Assembly (NCBI GenBank): GCA_050084515.1 | Contig: CM114271.1 | Coordinates: 3,658,001-3,722,000 of the forward strand | DNA length: 64,000 nucleotides | Direction of reading: 5' to 3' | DNA from: Blasia pusilla | Lineage: Eukaryota > Marchantiophyta > Marchantiopsida > Blasiales | Part shown: positions 58,301 through 64,000 of the stretch, in pieces | Position numbering within the stretch: position 1 is the first letter of the stretch | Layout of the letters: the number at the start of each line of letters is the position of its first letter | Made by a program: the position numbers and the translations under genes | Notes under the pieces: model-generated | Told to the model about the DNA's origin: nothing | Databases searched by the model: none | What the model saw: the letters and a program-made list of their open reading frames with translations, nothing else

Positions 58301-59037
58301 TCATACTATTCAAGGCGTTAGCCCTTGCTTAGATAGTCCCAATGAAAGGCATGTGTGAAGCCTTTCAATTTTTATATAATTTTGCCCATACTAAGCCAAA
58401 ACTTGAATAGAAAATAGGTTTTAATAATTATATCAATTTTTGTTTCAAATAAAATTTAAAAACTAGAATTTCTGTGAACGGATTGTGAGTCTTTTTCATG
58501 ATAAATTTATTTTTTCATTTTAAAATTCTAAAATCTAAATTAAATATTAAGGAAAAACTAAAATTTTTAATTTCAAGTTAATTTTAGAAGGGAAATTGCA
58601 TATTAATTTAGAAAATTAAAAAGAATGATAATAGTAGAATAGTGGAAATTTCCTTATTCTTCAAAAAAGATGAAAAATATTTTAATTAATTTTTTATTTT
58701 CAAGCTTTAAATTGTGAGGGATTTCAAAAAAAAAATTGAGACAAACTTTGGTTCAAAATGAGTGATTTTTTTTCACTAATTGAGAGATAGGAGCTGGAAA
58801 AATAAGGATAATTGCTTTCTTTCTAAATTAATAAGGGAAAAGATAAGCATTCCTTACAAATCAAAATTAGAGTCTCATGATTATTCGTATATTTAAGAGA
58901 AAAATTATCTTTGCTATTTATTTTTCAACTTCATAATTTCAACATGTGTATGATGTAATGGTTTAACTTTCCATTTGTGAGGTATTTTCATTTCCATCAA
59001 TCGGGCTGAGTGCATCGCACGGACAAAACATTACTAG
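58301..59037 (+). mobile_element. non-autonomous Helitron H4, abutting H3
   Basis: Starts TCATACTATTCAAGG and ends CTAG before T, with a gtgc-atc-gcac stem shortly upstream. 737 bp, AT-rich, no coding. Its start and first about 150 bp match the element beginning at 63720, which defines the family start independently. Confidence 0.75.
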
Positions 59038-60833
59038 TTGGTTTGAATCATTTTGAATATCATGTTGAGACCTTAGAAATGACTCTCTACTAGATATCAC
59101 TCATCCCTTCTAATCCAAAAGTCCTAAAACGATTATGTGTGGCCTTCATATTTGTATGCTCCTTTGATTTCAGAGCTAGAGAAGTTACCAAAATGGAATT
59201 AAAATAAAAAGCCCTAATTCTTGAAGTTAAATCCTATTTCAAGTTTTGGAATCTGATGGAGTAATCTAAACCATCCACATAGTTTTAAGAAGTCTTTTAG
59301 TCCCATAGAAGAAATAATGCTTTCCAACATGTAAGATATGAGATTTCTCAAAGAGATTACATTGAAGAGTCGTGCGCCAAAAGAACAAGTTGCATAATAA
59401 GCATTGATCATCCTTCAATCATGAAACTTTGTCATGGTATCAATGGCCATAGGAAAGGAAGTACAAACTCCTCCAAGCCTGTTGGCTATTGCATGTATTG
59501 GCATGGAATTCAAAATGATACTTGGAAATTTTTGTGTCATTTTCTTTGCAATAGAGAAAATATATATTGAACCGAGTTGTTCCTATTAGTTGATATATTT
59601 TTTCTCCCCTCGGTCAAATTTTTAGGCACATCCAATGAGTAGATATAACTTATAAGCATAATTGAAAGAAAATAATACACCTTGAAGTGAAGTGGAATCA
59701 TCTTATGGATCTTTTGGTTATTGTAAAACAATGTCTTTTAGTTATAAAATCATCTCTTATCATGCAAAATCCTCAAACATTTGGAGGACATATAAGACCA
59801 AAAAATGATTATGTTGAGTTTTTTTTTTAAAAGCCATCTAAGGGTGCAAAGATTGAATTACTCAAAGAGATAACGGAAGTGTTGGGCGATGGGAGGAGAG
59901 GCTAAAACATCAATCGTGATTATCTTATAATCCTCAAAATTTATCATGCCATATGCCACTATGGGGAGAGGACTCGAGAGGTTGTATGAATTCTTTCAAA
60001 ACCATTTTATTTATTGACATGAAATTAGGAATTTGGAATTCCATTTTTATTTCATGATAGTTTCCGATTATCAAGATCAAATGTTTCAACAACTTGAAAA
60101 CATTTGTTTCTCCATTGTCCCAAATTTTAAGGCTCATCTCATGTTTAGAGCTTACGTACAACCCGTTTGTTTTCCAGGTATTGTTCAAGAAAAGCCAAGA
60201 TCTTCTTGGCCAATCTCTTGTCTTAAGTAGTGATAGTTTACATGACAAAGAGTTTAATTGCGTAGTAATAACTAGGATATAGACACGTGTGGGAGAGGAG
60301 TTGACATGGCATAAACTAGGATGGTGTCCCATAACCCAAGGGAACAAGTTGGCATAGACACTTGATGAAGCAAGTTAAAATATGGGGGCCATGCTTAAAA
60401 GTTTTAGATTCTTGATGAAATTAATTTGAATATCTATTAGCTCATCACTATGAGAAGCTTACAAGAACATTTCTAGAAGAAAGATTTTTATTTCCAAGTT
60501 CACATGAAGTGAAGCACTTAACCAATGTCATGATCGCACCAAAAATGATATACAATTTGAAAGAAAATATTTTGTAGAGAGAAATATCCATAGGTATGGG
60601 GCTTTCGTATCAGGCACTCCAAAGAACTCAAAGGAATCTTTGCAATCATAATTTGATTATGATATGCAAATATTGAGACAAGAATATGTTAGAGTGACAA
60701 GGATGATTGTAAAGTCCAACTCACTTCGGGAGGGGCTACTCGCTATTCAATCTATTAATATGGAAACATAGGAATATTTTATCATATAACTCGAGTGCTT
60801 ACATGTTGATTGTGGGTAACTCATCCAAAATAA
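59038..60833. other. AT-rich spacer
   Basis: No supported gene, repeat or RNA seen. The open frames around 59934-60347 show no known domain. Confidence 0.5.
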
Positions 60834-61034
60834 TCTATATTATTATTGGAGAGTACCTTCTTGATTTGCAAACACGTCTTTGTTTGATATGTAGCAACCG
60901 GGCAGCAAGAATTTTTTTTATTATGGGGCAGAAAATAAATATTAATCCCTTTGAGGCAACAACAACAAGAAGAAGATTTTGTGTGTAACTAATTAGTCCC
61001 TCCACTCATGTGCATAGCACGAGCTACCCACTAG
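60834..61034 (+). mobile_element. small non-autonomous Helitron H5
   Basis: Starts TCTATATTATTATTGGAGAG like H3 and ends CTAG before T, with a gtgc-ata-gcac stem upstream. 201 bp, no coding. Confidence 0.82.
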
Positions 61035-62544
61035 TTTCTTTCATATTTGAGTTTGCAATAAAAGTGACATTCTTATCATCATATAGTGGCCTTTATTCTA
61101 AAAAATGATTCTTTCTAGCTTTGATTTTTTTTGTCATATGTGTAAAATCAATTTTATCATTAAAAAACTCTTTTTTTCATGAAGATAAATTATTTGCTTG
61201 TGATTTATTTAATTTTCCCAATTTGAGCGAGAATTTGAGTAAAACCAAATACTCAATAGATGTTTCTAATGAAAAAATATATATTTTTATAGATGATACC
61301 CAATATCAAACAAAATTTTTTTTATGAAAGAATAAATGTTTCTTCTTATGTTGTTGTCAACTTGTTTGGCCCCTTGATAGAAAATTTCCAACTTATTGTT
61401 CTCCAATTATTTTTACATGGAATGGAAAAAAAAGTCCATATATCTATGCTATTTTCAGTTATACCCATCTCACGTTTCAAACATCCAAGACATCGACACT
61501 TCTCATTTTTTAGCAATACAAGTTTGCCACCTATCTCACATGTTTACTTGAGGGTTTGTATATGAAATATGATGATCACTGATTCAAATTTTATCACGAG
61601 GTGATCCATTTGATCATGACCGTCATTGCACGGATAGAGCATCCACTTTTCCGAATGCCAGTGCATTGCATGGGCATCTTAAAAGTATAAGAAGATGGGG
61701 GAACTCATCGGAAGTATAATGAGGGATGCCTTAGCGAGTCGAGGAACATTAAGTGATGGAGAGACTTATATAACATGGTATCCCCCACAATGTCAACCCG
61801 CCACAAAAGCACATTGGTTTTGGCCCACTGCAAAGTGATGGAGACACATTGTCTACAATACAATAGTACAAAGCTAAATACAACTTATTTCTCGAGGGGA
61901 GAAGATGGGCACACTCTATGAGAAAAGCGTCGAACTTCTCATACATAACTCCATAAATCTCAATAGCAAATGGGATGAAGCAATGCCTTTTGAAAAGGCA
62001 TCTCTATAGTTTAGTCTTTTTCTCTAGCACCATAGCTATAGACTTTAGCACCATGGCTATCGCCGCTTCTTATAGCAATTTCCCTTGTTCAACCACATAT
62101 TCCCAAATTGACCCTCATGTGGGATCTCCAATTAACTATGATGTCCACCACCATTATGTTAGCCTCTATTGTCAGGCATTGGATGAGGGAATCCTAGATA
62201 GAATAGTGCCACTCTCTATGCACATGGAATTAGCTCTTGCGAATCATACATAACATGCTATCCCTCACAACCTATTCTACCCCCGTTGTTTTATAAAGGA
62301 ACTTACTTGGCACCCTATCGATTGCAGCAAGTCATATAGTGAACACATACATACAAGAGTGGCTAAGTGTGGATGTATTTTACCGAGATCGCATTTAGAT
62401 TACAGTACATCAATAAAATTGTGGCATACGCCTCAAATTGTGGCCCCTTCCTTGTAGAATGTGGTTCCTCGTAGATTATAGTGGTAGCTTTGTTTTATAT
62501 GTAATTTTTTCTATTACTATGAGTATGCCATAAATTATTATCAG
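61035..62544. other. AT-rich spacer
   Basis: No supported gene. The open frames (61293-61565, 61975-62253) have no recognisable domain. Confidence 0.5.
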
Positions 62545-62890
62545 AATATACGTTGCGACCCTCATAACCAAACGAGTGCCAAGCGGAACATCAAAACTCT
62601 AGCGGGCTCACACTAGGAGGGTTTGCGCGTTGGAGTGGTGTCTTGAGAGACGCAAAAGACACAAGAGATGAGACGAGAGAAAGGTCGAGTGTTTCATGCG
62701 TTTATAGTAACAACTAGGAAACCTGAACCAAACATCAACCAAGACTTGAGAGGAGACGAGTCTAGGAAGAGTGGCTGCCAAAGAGGTGAGAACCGGATTT
62801 GGAACGTGATTGTTATTTGGGGTTTTAACTATATTTTGGACCATTACTTTTAGTCCCAAGATGAATTTTGGACAAGTAAGGTGGCGTTGG
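62545..62890 (-). repeat. dispersed repeat D2, second copy
   Basis: Reverse complement aligns with 37870-38245; see that entry for the shared blocks. Confidence 0.75.
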
Positions 62891-62959
62891 AAAACTTATG
62901 AAAAATCACTTCCAATGCACTAAAGATCTTAGAAAATGCATAAGCACAGACTGAGAAAT

Positions 62960-63575
62960 TGCCCAAAAACAACTATATGAGGAGTTTGGTTGAGGGATAA
63001 AAAGAGGGGCTTGAATGTCTCTTCCCCAAAAGTTAGGGGGAGGTGGAGAACCCTAGAAGTACTAGTAAGGGGGAAAGGTCTCTAAGAGTGCTTGGGACTC
63101 GCACCCCACTTTGGGGCGCCACGAGGTGAACCAAGGGCACAGAATGGATTGGGAGTTTGACGTTGGGATTCCAAACCCAAACCAAGTCAGATAAAGTGGA
63201 TTTCGGTGGCCACTATTGAATTCCAACCCGCCACTCATTTAAGTGGATCTTGGTTAGGGGTTTATGCGAAGTCCATTGGATAGTTGGGATCGCTAAGCGT
63301 GCGAACGCTGTTTTAAGTGTCTAGGCTATCCAAAAAGGATGTCCCAAGTCTCAGAAGACTTGCCCATGTTGGGAAGCTAGGAACAAGGAAGGTGGAGCTT
63401 GACACATGGACGAGTTGAGAACTCGGAGAGTTGGAAGGCTGATTGGCCTAGACCTGACTAATGTGAGTGTGTTTAGGTGCAAATTAATAGTAAAAGCGTG
63501 TCCTATTAAACGTACGCTTCCGCAATAATAGAGATTGACGTTTAAGGGAAGTAGGCGCATGACACTATAAGTAGC
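62960..63575 (+). repeat. dispersed repeat D1, second copy
   Basis: Aligns with 9112-9730 in the same orientation, including the gaagtaggcgca end. The two copies are clearly diverged. Confidence 0.75.
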
Positions 63576-63719
63576 ATAATTATCATTATAATTGTGCAAT
63601 GACAAGCACATGATGGCATTATTTGCCTCGAAAGTTTGACAATGCCATATTGTGGTACTAGTTTAATTGTGGTAGTTACCATTATCTTCTTAACCAAAGC
63701 TCCATTTTAGATGCAACAA

Positions 63720-64000
63720 TCATACTATTAAGGGCTTTAGCCTTGGCTAAGAGGTTCCGTGTGAAGGCTCTCAATTTCTTAATTATTGTTTAATTTTCCC
63801 TATTCTTGGCTAAGATTTGAATAAAAAAAGGTTTTTAATAATTATTAATTAAAAAATGTTTTTTTAAAAATTTAAATTTAAAAATTGAATCTAAAAAAAC
63901 TATTTACCTCTTTTTCATTATCAGTTTCTTTATTCATTTTAGAAATTTAAACTTTTATTTCAAAATTTAGGAAAAAAACTAAAATTTTTAATTTCAAGTT
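63720..64000 (+). mobile_element. Helitron of the H4 type, 5' part (runs off the window)
   Basis: Starts TCATACTATTAAGGGC and follows H4 (58301 on) through a g-c-c-t-t-g-g-c-t-a-a-g block, g-t-g-t-g-a-a-g-g-c, and an AT-rich body. The 3' end lies outside the window. Confidence 0.75.

Noticed and set aside
1-64000. tRNA, rRNA or other structured RNA genes
   Set aside because: I looked for tRNA-like cloverleaf and promoter-box patterns and saw none I could support by eye; a covariance-model search would be decisive.

Overview
The window looks like nuclear DNA of a land plant. It holds a multi-intron kinesin-12 gene (the plant phragmoplast/division-site class), a plant ATL-type RING-H2 ligase gene, Ty1/copia elements of plant type, a Ty3/gypsy-type family and many small non-autonomous Helitrons. 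Short introns (mostly about 60-250 bp) and the mix of elements fit a non-seed plant such as a bryophyte or lycophyte. I cannot name the species.

Layout. 1-2403: 3' part of a decayed copia element ending in its 3' LTR. 2406-9106: a decayed gypsy-type element (copy A, + strand) plus an inverted fragment of the same or a sister family. 9110-10242: a dispersed repeat, a tandem duplication and two small Helitrons. 10243-16153: a gene-poor spacer carrying one intronless RING-H2 gene (13329-13871, - strand). 16154-35331: a very large kinesin-12 gene on the - strand, which I resolve into 39 coding exons and about 4,222 residues, with one 7.85-kb exon. 35332-42452: its upstream region, then AT-rich repeat-derived DNA. 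42458-55596: a second copia element with a visible 5-bp target-site duplication, whose 5' LTR has been split by a second gypsy-type element (copy B, - strand, 42578-51515). 55700-64000: AT-rich DNA with Helitrons, two of them exactly abutting, and dispersed repeats.

The most unusual system is the gypsy-type family seen as copies A and B. Between the protease and the reverse transcriptase it encodes a complete-looking cytosine-5 DNA methyltransferase domain. After the DDE integrase, where chromoviruses carry a chromodomain, it encodes a PHD finger. The element therefore combines a DNA-methylation writer with a putative histone-mark reader. Both copies are bounded by the same 128-130 bp sequence in inverted rather than direct orientation, which is not the normal LTR arrangement. 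Both copies are broken by stops and frameshifts, so what is described is a family architecture and not a functional protein.

The kinesin is the only large host gene. Its coiled-coil tail seems to have grown by tandem duplication of a 63-residue (nine-heptad) module and by a separate 171-residue duplication.
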